64,000 nucleotides of DNA. Source: Platynereis dumerilii (taxonomy: Eukaryota; Annelida; Polychaeta; Phyllodocida; Nereididae). Of the stretch, positions 33,701 to 44,800 are shown one piece after another; the stretch's first letter is position 1, and each line of letters opens with the position of its first letter. A model generated the notes under the pieces. That model was not told where the DNA came from and ran no database searches. It saw only the letters and a program-made list of their open reading frames with translations. The position numbers were made by a program, and so were the translations under genes. The stretch covers positions 67,451,192 through 67,515,191 of the forward strand of contig JAPTHN010000003.1 in NCBI GenBank assembly GCA_026936325.1, in the 5' to 3' direction.

Positions 33701-36700
33701 TTTTCTCATAACTTTTAGTATCAAGAGAAGTTGTATTATTTTCATGGAATCTGTAAAATATCACAATATTCATACCTTCAATTTGGCCACAACGGGAATG
33801 GAAATGTCCAGCATTTCAACCAATTTGGCTGCTTCAACTCGGAAATTCTCTGCCAGTCCAACGAGCTCAGCGTTTTTTGCAATCAATTCATCTGGAAAAA
33901 AAAGGGTAAAAAGTTAAACAATTGCATTATAAATTTACCAGGCGACTGGCGACACACACTAGATTCAAGAGGCTCTCAAAATATTTCAGATAGCACTGCT
34001 AGAATCAAGTTATAAAATTCCTCTGTCAGGCAATTTCGAGTAGGAGGCAGCTCCTGCGAATATAACAATCTGATTGGCTGCTGATCTGGCTGATCATGTT
34101 GCAGATTGGCTGCGCTAGTTTTAGATCAGGATTGCTTTTGGACAGCGTCCCAGATTCCCGGTCGTCCTGTCGCCCAAGACGCCCAGATTTTGAGAAGGAC
34201 GCCCAAATTTTGAGAAGGACAATAAAAATTTGTAATATGAAACAATAAAATGGGCTTCCATAATGTGGGAAAGGACGCCCAAGAGCTGACAAAGAATCTA
34301 GAACCCTGCTTTTGCATGTCCTATTTGCACTGTGACATGGATTCAAGTAGCCCCCTTTTGCCCCTTGGGTGCATATTGTCGTCGATGTTTCCTGCCAACA
34401 TTTATTTTAACAGGACCTTATTTCCCAGGCTTAGGAGTCGGACCTACCATCCTCAAGTTTGTCCATCTGTGTAACTTTAGCCACCACGTAAGGACTTTCT
34501 TGCAAAACATCTTCAACTTTGAAACGACAGAGCCCAGTGACCAAGAGGGTGAAGGCAGGTTTTGGCCAATTAGTTCCAGTGACTTGGACCACTACTGCGG
34601 CAGTTCCGACTGAATGTAGGGCAGCGACATCATCATTTCCCTTGAAAAAAATAAACAGCCAAAATATAAACATGCTAAAACAATTTATTGAAGTTCCAAA
34701 ATTATTGATCAATGATAATTACAAATTTGTTAATATTCTTTTTTCAATGCTACTCATTGGGTAAAACCAAAATATTAATCGAAACAAAACGTTTTTCTTA
34801 AAAGGACAAAAATTGCCAATTTGCTACACATTTGTCAAAAGGAGTTTAAAAGACTGACATATTTCCTGCAGATAACTTATCTTTCAAACATCACTAGCAT
34901 TGGCTGATGCATCTAAGCAGCATCTTCTATGTGGCTAGTGAAAATTGCATATCTTGGCTCAAGCGGCTGCAAATTAGCCACACATGCATGCATTTCACTG
35001 AAAATTGACTGTTTTGACTTATGAAATTTTGGTTCAAGGAAAAGCACTGCAGGAAATGTGCATGTAGTCTATAACAACTTTTGAAAATTAACCTTTACCT
35101 GCTCATCAGCTTCCCTGGGCACCACACCAATGACAGTGCTACTAAGTGTATTCCTCCGAAGTAATCTGCTACGCACCAAGTTAATACTGAAAATACATAC
35201 ATCAGCTCTGTGACCTTCTAGCTTAGGAAAACATTTCCTTTGGAAGCAGTTTGTAGAGTTTTCTTTTCTAAAAGTTTATTGACTACGTACACCTTAGTTA
35301 AACAGTTAAACTATTTATTTATCTATGGCAAGGTATTCTTTCCAGTCTACAAAAACCATTTTGCTATCGAGACTATCTGTAATCAGGCCTGGAGCAATAA
35401 CCACAAGAAGGAAAAAAAAAAATTCAGAAAAAAAAAAAGTGAATAAAAAAAATTTCCAAAATAAAAAAATATTTAAAATAAAAAAAAGGCTATTTCAAAA
35501 ACAAAAATTTTCAAAAAACAAAGGAAAGAAAATTTTCTAGAAAACAAAAATTTCCGTAAAAAAGATAAAATTTAAAAAATAGTAAAATTTAAAAAAAAAA
35601 GGAAATTAAAAAAGAAAGAGAAAACCCAAAAATGTCCCAAAATTATACTCCAAATTTTTAGTTTTATATATTTCTTTGACCTAGTTGAGTCTACCGATAT
35701 TGAGTTTTATTGGCCTCAGCAGGTATATTGGTCTGAGCCTACAGCCTCGACCAATATTACTGCTTCGGCCAATAAAACTCAACATTGTTCTGACTGTTCT
35801 CACCTACCATTATAATGTAGGCAATACAATAGCTTACAATTGATCAGCATAGTGCAGACTAACAGCAATACAACAGCGTTGTAGGCCATCCAGACCTAAT
35901 TACCGCTCTCTCCTGCTTTGGCAGATTACAGTTTGTCACGTCAAGCATTGAGACAGAAATTTAGTATAGTTTGTACAGGCCATAAAAATCACCACAATGA
36001 TAAAGGAGGTTCAGAAAATACCAAATTGACAAGAACTGAGTCTGGGGTGGTGCTGCAGTGCACTTTTGTGACGTCACCACCCATTGTGTGTGAGATTGGC
36101 AGCATCACAAATGTCAACATTTTGCGAAATTTGACTGCCATTTCCATGAATTGTCGAATATCGGACAAAAACAGCACCGAAACATCGTGAAAATGTGATA
36201 TTCATATTACAAATGAGCTAAGCTATACATAGGTATGTGTATTTCTCCTATGGGGCTTGTGGTTGCTGAGATTTTTGGACAAACGTCTGTCCTCTGTGTG
36301 GCAGTGGTGCCGTAGTGCGCCCTCTAGAGTTGACCTGTTGGCCAAATGACCAGGCCCAGTGTCATTCGTCCTATAGCTGCTGTTGAGTACACACCTGTTG
36401 TTGATACCCCAGAAGCATACAGGCCGCCTGATTATACCAATTCCACATTGGCGACAAGGATGAGATATTGCTAGTTGAATACTAAGGAAGTATAGCTACG
36501 ATTTCAGCCTTTTCTGTGGATATTTTTTGCGAAATTTGAGCCTAATTTCGCCACTCTAACGTCGTGAGTTACGTTGTTTACGTTGCGCCGTAGTAGCGCA
36601 TTCATTGCTTACAAGTTGTGTATTGAACTTTGATTGAAATCTAAGGCCTCTTTAGCAATCAGAAGCCGTGTAATCAACTCAATTAATCACAATTATAGTG

Positions 36701-39700
36701 ATTGGGAGGTACAGAAGGATATCTGTGTGAATTGAGCTGAATTGGAAATTATTTTTTCAAATTGGAGGTGTGACAGTTGATTGCAATCAACAGGAAACGT
36801 TAATTCAAATTGACAACTGCCAAGTGCACCTGTTGGACCCAAATTGACAATTCAACTTATCAACTGCTGGACATTCAGTTTCACAATTGGATTGATATCT
36901 TCACAATTGGAATTTGCTGATTTTGAAGTTCTATTCAAGGACTTCCATTCAAATTCTAATTTGGAAATCATTTATATCTATATATAGGCCTAACAGCGTA
37001 GTACTGGTGTAAATAGGCCTACATAAGACAATTATATCTCTGCTGCATATTTATTGTATTTGCCTGTATTTATTTAAAAACTCCTGCTGTGCCGATTACA
37101 ACAAATTTGGCAGTCTGCCAAGTGGACTTAACTTCATTGAGGCCTCAATTCGTATTGTCAGGTGTATCAGAACTTTCTTTGGATGCCTGTGCTATTGCCT
37201 ACAGTTCCTTGAAGTGACACTTAATTAATTCTCATTGGTTGACCTTGGACCAAACTTATGGACTAAATTTCATTTCCTTTAAAATATTGATCACTTGATT
37301 GCAATTCATTTGAAGTGATAATTTTGAACTGCCAGTTGCTACTTATTGACTTATTGATGGTTGTTCAGTAAATTTACACTGGTGATTTGAAAACCTTCTA
37401 CCAGTTATATGGACAACAAGGAATTATAGTTTAGTATACAGTGTCAGTTGTTGAACAAATATTAAAATTCTTTGAAAAAAAAAAAATTATTCAAATTTCA
37501 TGAAAACAGCGTAGATCTGTTACTCCCAATACACTGCATTGCATATTGCACTAGTGAGGAACTCAACTTTTCACTTTGCAATCAAGCAACATTATTTGAT
37601 TTCTAATTTAACGGCGTAGTCCAGTTATATTATTGCAGTTGTATTCTTCAATTTCTCCAAAAATGGGGGATTCACAAGAAGAAGATCCTGGATCATTGAA
37701 CATAGAAGAAATCCGTCACCAGGAAATCATGAAGATTCTTAGAGATGTGCAATCCATAATGAGGAGTGGCGAGTTGGAGAGAAGAAAGGGGTTCCAGGGT
37801 GCCTGTAACAAGACAACCTTTCAACCTCCCGTTGCAGCTGGTGCTCGTAGTCAAGCGCCAAGTAGTAACGCTACGAAGTCTTATGCTGCCTCTCTACGGG
37901 AAGATTGTGGGCAAGTGCAATCTAATCATTGCAGCAAGTCAACAAACTTCTCTAAACAACTTGACAAGAACCCACGTAGAAGAGAGAGTGAGACCAGGAA
38001 AGTGACTCTAAACTTGGGGAATGAAGTTTGTGGGACGGAGGAGAATCAGCGAAATGCCGCCGGAGAGTGGCAAAGTTTAAAATCCAAGGAAAATCTGCAT
38101 ACCGGAGCAGGGAAGACACTTAGGTCTACAGAGTGCTATGCGAACAATTTCAGCTTGTCGCAGCGGAAGGATCAAGTGGATCCAAAACCGGCTGGAGTGA
38201 TTGAAGGTGCTCGGAGCAAAGCACTTCCACAGATGAGCAGCAGCCAGAACTCGTCTGGTGATCGTAAGAACAGGAAGAGCCACAGTTCAACTGGAACTTC
38301 TCCTGAAAGAAGTACATGTCATGATATTGTTGCCGGAGAGCAACATGGGAGTGGAAAAACCAGGGATGGTCCAATATCCAAGAGGAGGAAGCCGATGAAA
38401 ACTATGCCCTGCCAAACTACCTTGGACACATTTGATGGAAATTTTGGGAAATGGGACAGTTGGTATCAGCAATTTACCCGGCTGGCTGAGATGCATGGTT
38501 GGAGTGACCATGAGAAATTGTTTAAGATGAATGCTGTATTGAACACCTCTGCACGACGTCTGCGGCAAAATCGAAGTGAAGACTGCAGAAATTGGAGATC
38601 TTCTAAGCCTAAAAGAAGCCAGGATGAATCAACTTTTCAAGGACGGTTTGTGCCAACACGGAGATGTTGGGGATGTGGCGATTCAAGCCATCGGATTGCA
38701 GAGTGCTCCAAGCAAAGCAGAAGGGACAAATCCGTCAACAACCAAGGGGGAGGACAGAACTTCAGCCAGAAACATTGGAACAGATGGACCTACAAACAAC
38801 ATGAAGAGGGGAGAGGACAGGACAGACAGGGAAAGAGTCATCAGTTCAATTGGTGTAACACCGGTGAGAACAGGCCCTTGTTAAGAAGATCCCGGGAACT
38901 GCCTGCAGGATCATCCGGACTGACAGGAGGAACTGAGAACTGGAGACTAAAGTTGCTGAACACCCATGAAGAGACAATGAGACTACAACACTAGAAGGCA
39001 TTTGGAGAGATTGAAGAGGGACTGACGGAGATCGGTACCCAAGTTGTTATAGAAAAGACTTTGGAGTAATGTTAGCAGAAACATTCGTAAGCATGGCTTT
39101 TGGTGTTCGGAGAAACGCCCTTGATAGACATTGATTGACTGTTGGTTCATTTGATCGCCATGAATAAAGTTGGTTGTCTGTGTTTCTCAGCAAGAGCATC
39201 TTTGGTGAAGATGTCTGGAGACAGAGTCTCATTGTTAAAGATATTGTCTATTTGATATACGTATCATTACGTATCAGTCTGATTAAGAAGTTGAACTTTC
39301 TAATAAAGAAGAGGTCTCAAAAAGAAGAGGGGGAAGAGTGTGGCAGTGGTGCCGTAGTGCGCCCTCTAGAGTTGACCTGTTGGCCAAATGACCAGGCCCA
39401 GTGTCATTCGTCCTATAGCTGCTGTTGAGTACACACCTGTTGTTGATACCCCAGAAGCACACAGGCCGCCTGATTATACCAATTCCACATCTGCTTGACG
39501 TGACAAACTGTACATAATAATTATTATAGTCTGTTTCCCCTGAGTTGAGAGCGGTGAACGTGAAATGCACACAACAGTATCCAATTCCACATCTTTAACA
39601 CCACAAATTGCTCTATCTTCTATGTGGATGGCAAAATGTGTAGAGCTTTGTAGTAGCTGTGGTGTTTACCTTTTTTGGGAGGGGGGAGTGGGTTGACCAG

Positions 39701-40053
39701 CCTGCTCTAGCTGGAAACTGAATTTTTAAAGCTTTTCAAAGAAGACTTCACAGATTATGTGCACTTTTTACATAAGCCTAGTTGAGGTCAAGAAATGAAA
39801 ACAATCTGGTTGACATGAACTTTCCAGAATTTCATTTTCAATATTTTGTCACATTTTGTGACATTGCTGATTTCAAACCTTGCAAACTTGGCCAATTTTG
39901 GGTGTCACACTCTAGAGATAGATTCAAAATAGGGACAGCAACTTACTTTTTCAGAGAATGCACAGGAATGCGCATAGATGAGCCTGGTAGAAGGACATTA
40001 TCCCCAACTAACAAGAGAGGCAATCTCCTTGGTATAGAAATTGAACTCGCCAT
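27750..40053 (-). CDS. LONP2: Lon protease homolog 2, peroxisomal (18 exons)
   Basis: ATP-dependent serine protease for peroxisomal matrix proteins. Minus-strand exons: 40053-39947, 35186-35099, 34640-34448, 33891-33776, 33536-33384, 33095-32923, 32760-32662, 32494-32420, 32059-31874, 31647-31500, 31053-30974, 30664-30541, 30134-30026, 29927-29683, 29255-29043, 28622-28428, 28280-28170, 27860-27750. All phases agree and give 841 residues (human LONP2: 852). The order is LON N-terminal domain ([36 protein letters not shown]), an acidic linker near 255-285, AAA+ (Walker A GPPGVGKT 374-381, Walker B FLLDEID 438-444), and protease domain (DGPSAG with Ser732, GGIKEK with Lys775, the expected dyad). 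The last residues are SKL, a PTS1 signal, which separates it from mitochondrial LONP1. Two donors are unusual after GT (GTATCC, GTTGGT). Intron 1 holds an LTR element. Confidence 0.97.
30222..30402 (-). repeat. tRNA-derived SINE, family 1, copy 3 (in LONP2 intron 12)
   Basis: Read on the minus strand: A box GTTAGCTCAGTGGTAGCG (plus 30378-30395) and B box GGGTTCAAATCC (plus 30343-30354), both good matches to tRNA internal promoters. A unique body (GTGCGTAAATACAG-like) follows and then a tail of CATC repeats ending at 30222. It is the best-preserved copy. Its orientation matches the gene. Confidence 0.85.
35405..35640. repeat. A-rich low-complexity tract in LONP2 intron 1
   Basis: Long runs of A broken by TTT and single G or C. 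No gene is supported. Confidence 0.8.
35698..35785. repeat. Near-perfect 88-bp palindrome in LONP2 intron 1
   Basis: TTGAGTTTTATTGGCC (35700) is mirrored by GGCCAATAAAACTCAA (to 35782); inside, ATATTGGTC pairs with GACCAATAT around CTACAG. A hairpin-type miniature element is likely. Confidence 0.7.
36297..36447 (+). repeat. 5-prime LTR of the short element
   Basis: It starts TGTGGCAG and ends ATTCCACA, with TCTG just outside. Near-identical to 39339-39489. Confidence 0.9.
37633..38994 (+). CDS. Gag-like open frame of the short LTR element
   Basis: A basic, serine-rich N-terminal half is followed by a capsid-type stretch ([28 protein letters not shown]) and a CCHC zinc knuckle [14 protein letters not shown] near residue 344, the nucleocapsid signature. 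The frame belongs to the retroelement, not to the host gene. The first likely Met of the gag part is in [10 protein letters not shown], 10 residues into the frame. Confidence 0.75.
   Translation: MQLYSSISPKMGDSQEEDPGSLNIEEIRHQEIMKILRDVQSIMRSGELERRKGFQGACNKTTFQPPVAAGARSQAPSSNATKSYAASLREDCGQVQSNHCSKSTNFSKQLDKNPRRRESETRKVTLNLGNEVCGTEENQRNAAGEWQSLKSKENLHTGAGKTLRSTECYANNFSLSQRKDQVDPKPAGVIEGARSKALPQMSSSQNSSGDRKNRKSHSSTGTSPERSTCHDIVAGEQHGSGKTRDGPISKRRKPMKTMPCQTTLDTFDGNFGKWDSWYQQFTRLAEMHGWSDHEKLFKMNAVLNTSARRLRQNRSEDCRNWRSSKPKRSQDESTFQGRFVPTRRCWGCGDSSHRIAECSKQSRRDKSVNNQGGGQNFSQKHWNRWTYKQHEEGRGQDRQGKSHQFNWCNTGENRPLLRRSRELPAGSSGLTGGTENWRLKLLNTHEETMRLQH
39339..39489 (+). repeat. 3-prime LTR of the short element
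   Basis: Preceded by purine tract AGAAGAGGGGGAAGAG; ends TTCCACA before TCTG. Confidence 0.9.
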
Positions 40054-40338
40054 TTTTGTGAAGAAAGCAGCAGATGGCGCTAACTTTGCAATAAAAAAAA
40101 GCGCCACCTGTTGCAGTAGTTTTTATCAGTGGAAATGCCCTCAGGACAGTCAGGTGGGCTCTCATAATCCATGCCTTTAATCTCCACAGACAGTGACACT
40201 GACCAGTGACCACAGCCAGCTGAAGATTTAGAAGTAGGTATTCTAGTTATCCAAAGGAGGTCCACTAGTGTTTAGCCATAAGAAAACAATGTGATCAGTA
40301 ATTTGATGGTTTGGTAGCGTTTTCATGCCATGTTGGCC
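40054..40338. other. Proximal upstream region of LONP2
   Basis: Presumed core promoter of the minus-strand LONP2 gene. GCGCCATCTGCTGC lies just upstream of the start codon on the minus strand, and GGTGGCGC a little further up. No TATA box was seen. Confidence 0.4.
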
Positions 40339-40943
40339 TAGCCCTGGGACCCATGCATAGCATGGGTCATGCCATTCAAAATCATGAGATTTTGACATGG
40401 TATTGGGAGAATTGCTCTAGATTACACAATTCTTACCAAATTTGATGAAATTTTGGATTTTGGTAGCTTACATATTTTACTACTGACGGCACTAGTTTTG
40501 AAAACTTTTCCACAAAGATTGACATGGCAAAAATTGATGTTAAATGAGAGAAATGTCAAAAAATTGTGCGAGACCGTCATCAGCCTCACTTTGATATGTG
40601 ATGTCACAATTGTGACGTCACATGAATTACCTATGACATCATAGGTGTTTGTTATGACATCACACTCTCTGGACCAATGAGAAGAGGCCATTTATTCAAT
40701 GTATAAGGATGAAAATCACTTCTCCAGTTTCAGAGGACTATTCAACATCTATTCTCTGACTATTTTGAGATGAAATAAGGTGCAGTCAGCAGCACAAAAG
40801 GTGTACTTTCAGAACGTACGAAAATATTGTTAGAAAATACATGGAGAAATAGTTAAAATTCAGTTCTCCCAGACCATGTCCTTCAAATCTCATGATTTTC
40901 CAATGGGAGGATTCATGACCCCTGTCCCAGGGGTCCAGGGCTA
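40339..40943. mobile_element. Mutator-like MITE upstream of LONP2
   Basis: The ends TAGCCCTGG and CCAGGGCTA are inverted, and the similarity continues inward (GGGTCATG, AAAATCATGAGATTT, ACATGGT, GGGAGAA) for about 100 bp. ATGTTGGCC occurs exactly on both sides (40330-40338 and 40944-40952). A 9-bp duplication with long inverted repeats fits Mutator-like elements. No coding capacity. Confidence 0.7.
40598..40678. promoter_or_regulatory. Cluster of CRE/ATF-like palindromes with a CCAAT box
   Basis: A 24-bp palindrome at 40598-40621 is made of TGATGTCA and TGACGTCA around CAATTG. TGACATCA follows at 40634-40641 (inside CCTATGACATCATAGG) and at 40655-40662, and CCAAT at 40674-40678. TGACGTCA is the consensus CREB/ATF site. 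It is about 550 bp upstream of the LONP2 start and inside the inverted-repeat element, so it may be an element-borne enhancer or just structural repeats. Confidence 0.45.
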
Positions 40944-40952
40944 ATGTTGGCC

Positions 40953-41810
40953 TGTGGCCATGATGAGGATAGGCCTACTGTAGTACTGGGCTACTGGCTA
41001 TATCATGTAAATTGTAATTTGTAAAAGTGTTGTTCAACAAAACAATAGTAGGCCTAGTCTTAAGTTACTTACGTAATTATTGGTATTGGTAAGTTCACTA
41101 TTTGGGGGAGTGCTTAAGATCTCGGGGGAGGGGGGGGGGGGGGGGGGGGGAGGTTGGACCGTGTGAATTTTCCTCGGCGGGAAATTATTTTATTTCACGT
41201 TAACGAAGAGAGTAAGTATTTTACTGTATTTATTTCGGTTGTGCGACGTTCCCAAATATTCTTTCTAAATCAACCACCACCCTGCAAAGAGTTACGCCCA
41301 CTAGAAATTATTATTACAAGATAGATCAGCAGAGCAGAGCTCAGTATCCATCCAACCTTTCCTTGTGCAATTGCTGCGTCAATGACGCAGCACGCTCTGG
41401 AGGCCTTAATATCAGGCGCAGCACCTTCTTACTGCTAAGCTAAGTTTCGTCTCTGTACGACTATTCTTTCTATGTCAAAAGTGCGTCCGAATCACACGAA
41501 GTCAATGCCCGAACTTTTGTTGACATCTTCTTATTCCTGTCATTTCTCAAAAAATCGGCCTGATAAAAATATTTCAAGTATTCAACATGTTTTCTAATGG
41601 TGAAATGTAGATGTTTCGATTTTTTTTAGATTTTTCAAAGCCAAAATTCACCCCAAAACCGAGCCCTGAAGATTCTGTTATTTCACCCAAAGAAAGATGG
41701 CGATGGCCCAGACCTGAGTATCCAGACCTAATTACAAGACTGCCCAACAAGAATTTATTTATTTCAGCAAAATTGAGCAGGAAATTATTTATTTAAAAAA
41801 AAAAAACTCC
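40953..41810. other. Intergenic DNA with a long G run
   Basis: A run of 21 G at 41130-41150, with more G on both sides (41124-41154), is the only notable feature. An open frame at 41611-41796 (KPKFTPKPSPEDSV, ERWRWPRPEYPDL) follows a T-rich AG and could be an unrecognised exon, but nothing confirms it. Confidence 0.4.
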
Positions 41811-41814
41811 AAGG

Positions 41815-44800
41815 AGAGAGAATCCCCTCGGAGGATGGAGTAGAGAATAAAATTCTTGGCTAGAGAGGAGGAGCTGGGATTGTAGATGAGAAATGAGGAG
41901 CAGAAATGCTGAGGACTAAAAAGGAAGAGACAGCAAACAGGAGGCAGAGATGTAAAATTAGCATGATTAGAGAGAAGAGAAACAAGGAGTTAGGAATGCA
42001 GGAAACAAAAAATGAAGATCATGAAGTCCTACAAGATCATCAGTGAGATGTATAGGAAATAAGAACAAGTACTGGAAAAGAGGAGGCAAGAATGAACAGT
42101 GATCTATAACCCAGTCTCCTCTTAGAAAGGAGACGGCATGCACAGATGCTAGAGACCCGAAAGGAGGAGGGCAGGAGGCAGTGATGCGAGGGTCCAATGA
42201 TGTTGGTCACCAGAAGCCAGGAAAAGCAGATGAGACTAAAATTATCAGAGGAGCATTGGAAAGGAGGAGACAGGAATGTACATGTAGGAGAATGGAAGGG
42301 AAGAGACAGAGATATAAGTGGAAAAGAGGAGGAAGGCTGCAGGGACTAGAAAGAAAGTAGGAGGTAGATTATCATGGAGTCCAAGAGGAGGCAGAGATGG
42401 AGGAGGCCAGGATGGAGGCAGAGTGGAAGAGAACAGAATTAAACAAGATTCAGAAGAGACTAAAAATCTAGGAGGAGCCTTGAAAGGAGGTTTCAGGCAG
42501 GAATTTGGAAGAATAGAAAAAGGCAGGGATGTGAGAGTCTGGAAAAGACGAGGCACCGCTCCAAGGCAGGGATGCAGGGGACTAGAAAGGAGGAAACAAA
42601 GATGTAGGAGACTAGAACGGAAGAGGCAAGAAATGCAGGGCAGGTAACTCTAAAAAATGAAGAATGAGGTAGGATGCAGGAGACAAGGCAGAGCAGAGAT
42701 GGAGGAGACCATGACAGAGGCAGGGATGGAGGAAGCCTGAAGGGAGCAGGGATGTAGGAGGATGTAGGAGGCAGGGATGTATGAGACTAGGAAGGGGGTA
42801 GTAAGGAAGCAGAAGACTAGATGGAGAAGGCTGTTTAAGATGTACAATGACATGGAAGAGAGAGGTTAGAAAGGAGGTGGAGATTGGAGAGGAAGAGACA
42901 GAGATGAGAGAGACCAGGCCAAGAGCAGAAGAGACTTCAAAGGAGGAGAACACTTGAAAGGGAGAGATTGGAGAGGAAGAGACAGAGATGAGAGAGACTA
43001 GGCCAAGAGAAGAAAAGACTTCAAAGGAGGAGAACACTTGAAAGGGAGAGATTGGAGAGGAAGAGACAGAGGTGAGAGGGAATAGGCCAAGAGAAGAGAT
43101 GAGAGAGGCTAGGCCACGAGAAGAAGAGACTTCAAAGGAGGAGAACACTTGAAAGGGAGAGATTGGAGAGGAAGAGACAGATATGAGAGGGACTAGGCCA
43201 AGAGCAGAAGAGACTTCAAAGGAGGAGAACACTTGAAAGGGAGAGATTGGAGAGGAAGTGACAGAGATGAGAGAGACTAGGCCAAGAGAAGAAAAACCTT
43301 CAAAGGAGGAGAACACTTGAAAGGGAGAGATTGGAGAGGAAGAGACAGGGATGAGAGAGACTAGGCCAAGAGAAGAAGTCTTAGAGACTTCAAAGGAGGA
43401 AAACACTTGAAAGGGAGAGATTGGAGAGGGAGAGACAGGGATGAGAGAGACTAGGCCAAGAGAAGAAGAGACTTCAAAGTAGGAAAACACTTGAAAGGGA
43501 GAGATTGGAGAGGAAGAGACAGGGATGAGAGAGACTAGGCCAAGAGAAGAAGAGACTTCAAAGGAGGAGAACACTTGAAGGGGAGAGATTGGAGAAGAAG
43601 AGACAGATATGAGGGAGACAAGGCCAAGAGAGAATATACTACAAAGGAGGAGAACACCTGAAAGGGAGATATTGGAGAGGAAGAGATAGAGATGAGAGAG
43701 ACTAGGCCAAGAGAAGAAGAGACTACAAAGGAGGAGAACACTTGAAAGGGAGAGATTGGAGAGGAAGAGACACAGATGAGAGAAACAAGGCCAAGAGAGA
43801 ATAGACTACAAAAGAGAAGAAGAAGAAGAGGACAAAGGAGGCAAAGAGAAGAAGAAGAAGAGGACAAAGGAGGAGAACACATGAAAGGGAGATATTGGAG
43901 AGGAAGAGACAGAGATGAGAGAGACTAAGCCAAGAGAGAATAGACTACAAAGGGGGAGAACACTTGAAAGGGAGAGATTGGAGAGGAAGAGACAGATATG
44001 AGAGGGACTAGGCCAAGAGCAGAATAGACTTCAAAGGAGGAGAACACTTGAAAGGGAGATATTGGAGAGGAAGAGACAGAGATGAGAGATACTAGGCCAA
44101 GAGCAGAATAGACTTCAAAGGAGGAGAACACTTGAAAGGGAGAGATTGGAGAGGAAGAGACAGAGGTGAGAGGGAATAGGCCAAGAGAAGAGATGAGAGA
44201 GACTAGGGCACGAGAAGAAGAGACTTCAAAGGAGGAAAACACTTGAAAGGGAGAGATTGGAGAGGGAGAGACAGGGATGAGAGAGACTAGGCCAAGAGAA
44301 GAAGAGACTTCAAAGGAGGAAAACACTTGAAAGGGAGAGATTGGAGAGGATGAGACAGGGATGAGAGAGACTAGGCCAAGAGAAGAAGAGACTTCAAAGG
44401 AGGAGAACACTTGAAGGGGAGAGATTGGAGAGGAAGAGACAGATATGAGGGAGACAAGGCCAAGAGAGAATATACTACAAAGGAGGAGAACACATGAAAG
44501 GGAGATATTGGAGAAGAAGACACAGAGATGAGAGAGACTATGCCAAGAGAAGAAGAGACTACAAAGGAGGAGAACACTTGAAAGGGAGAGAATGGAGAGG
44601 AAGAGACACCGATGAGAGAAACTAGGCCAAGAGAGAATGGACTACAAAAGAGAAGAAGAAGAAGAGGACAAAGGAGGCCAAGAGAAGAAGAAGAAGAGGA
44701 CAAAGGAGGAGAACACATGAAAGGGAGATATTGGAGAGGAAGAGACAGAGATGAGAGAGACTAGGCCAAGAGAGAATAGACTACAAAGGAGGAAAACACT

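Larger units (their letters stand above)
36297..39489 (+). mobile_element. Short LTR retrotransposon, Ty3/gypsy-like, in LONP2 intron 1 (fossil)
   Basis: Two 151-bp LTRs (36297-36447 and 39339-39489) start TGTGGCAG and end TTCCACA, differ at one position by eye, and are flanked by TCTG (36293-36296, 39490-39493). A TTGGCGACAAGGAT primer-binding-type sequence follows the left LTR, and a purine tract precedes the right one. The only protein part seen is gag-like. No protease, reverse transcriptase or integrase part is visible in the 2.9-kb interior, so it looks non-autonomous. LTR identity means a recent insertion. It lies opposite to LONP2 transcription. Confidence 0.85.

Noticed and set aside
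41611-41796. Possible exon KPKFTPKPSPEDSV
   Set aside because: Acceptor-like AG is present, but I found no partner exon, donor or family match.
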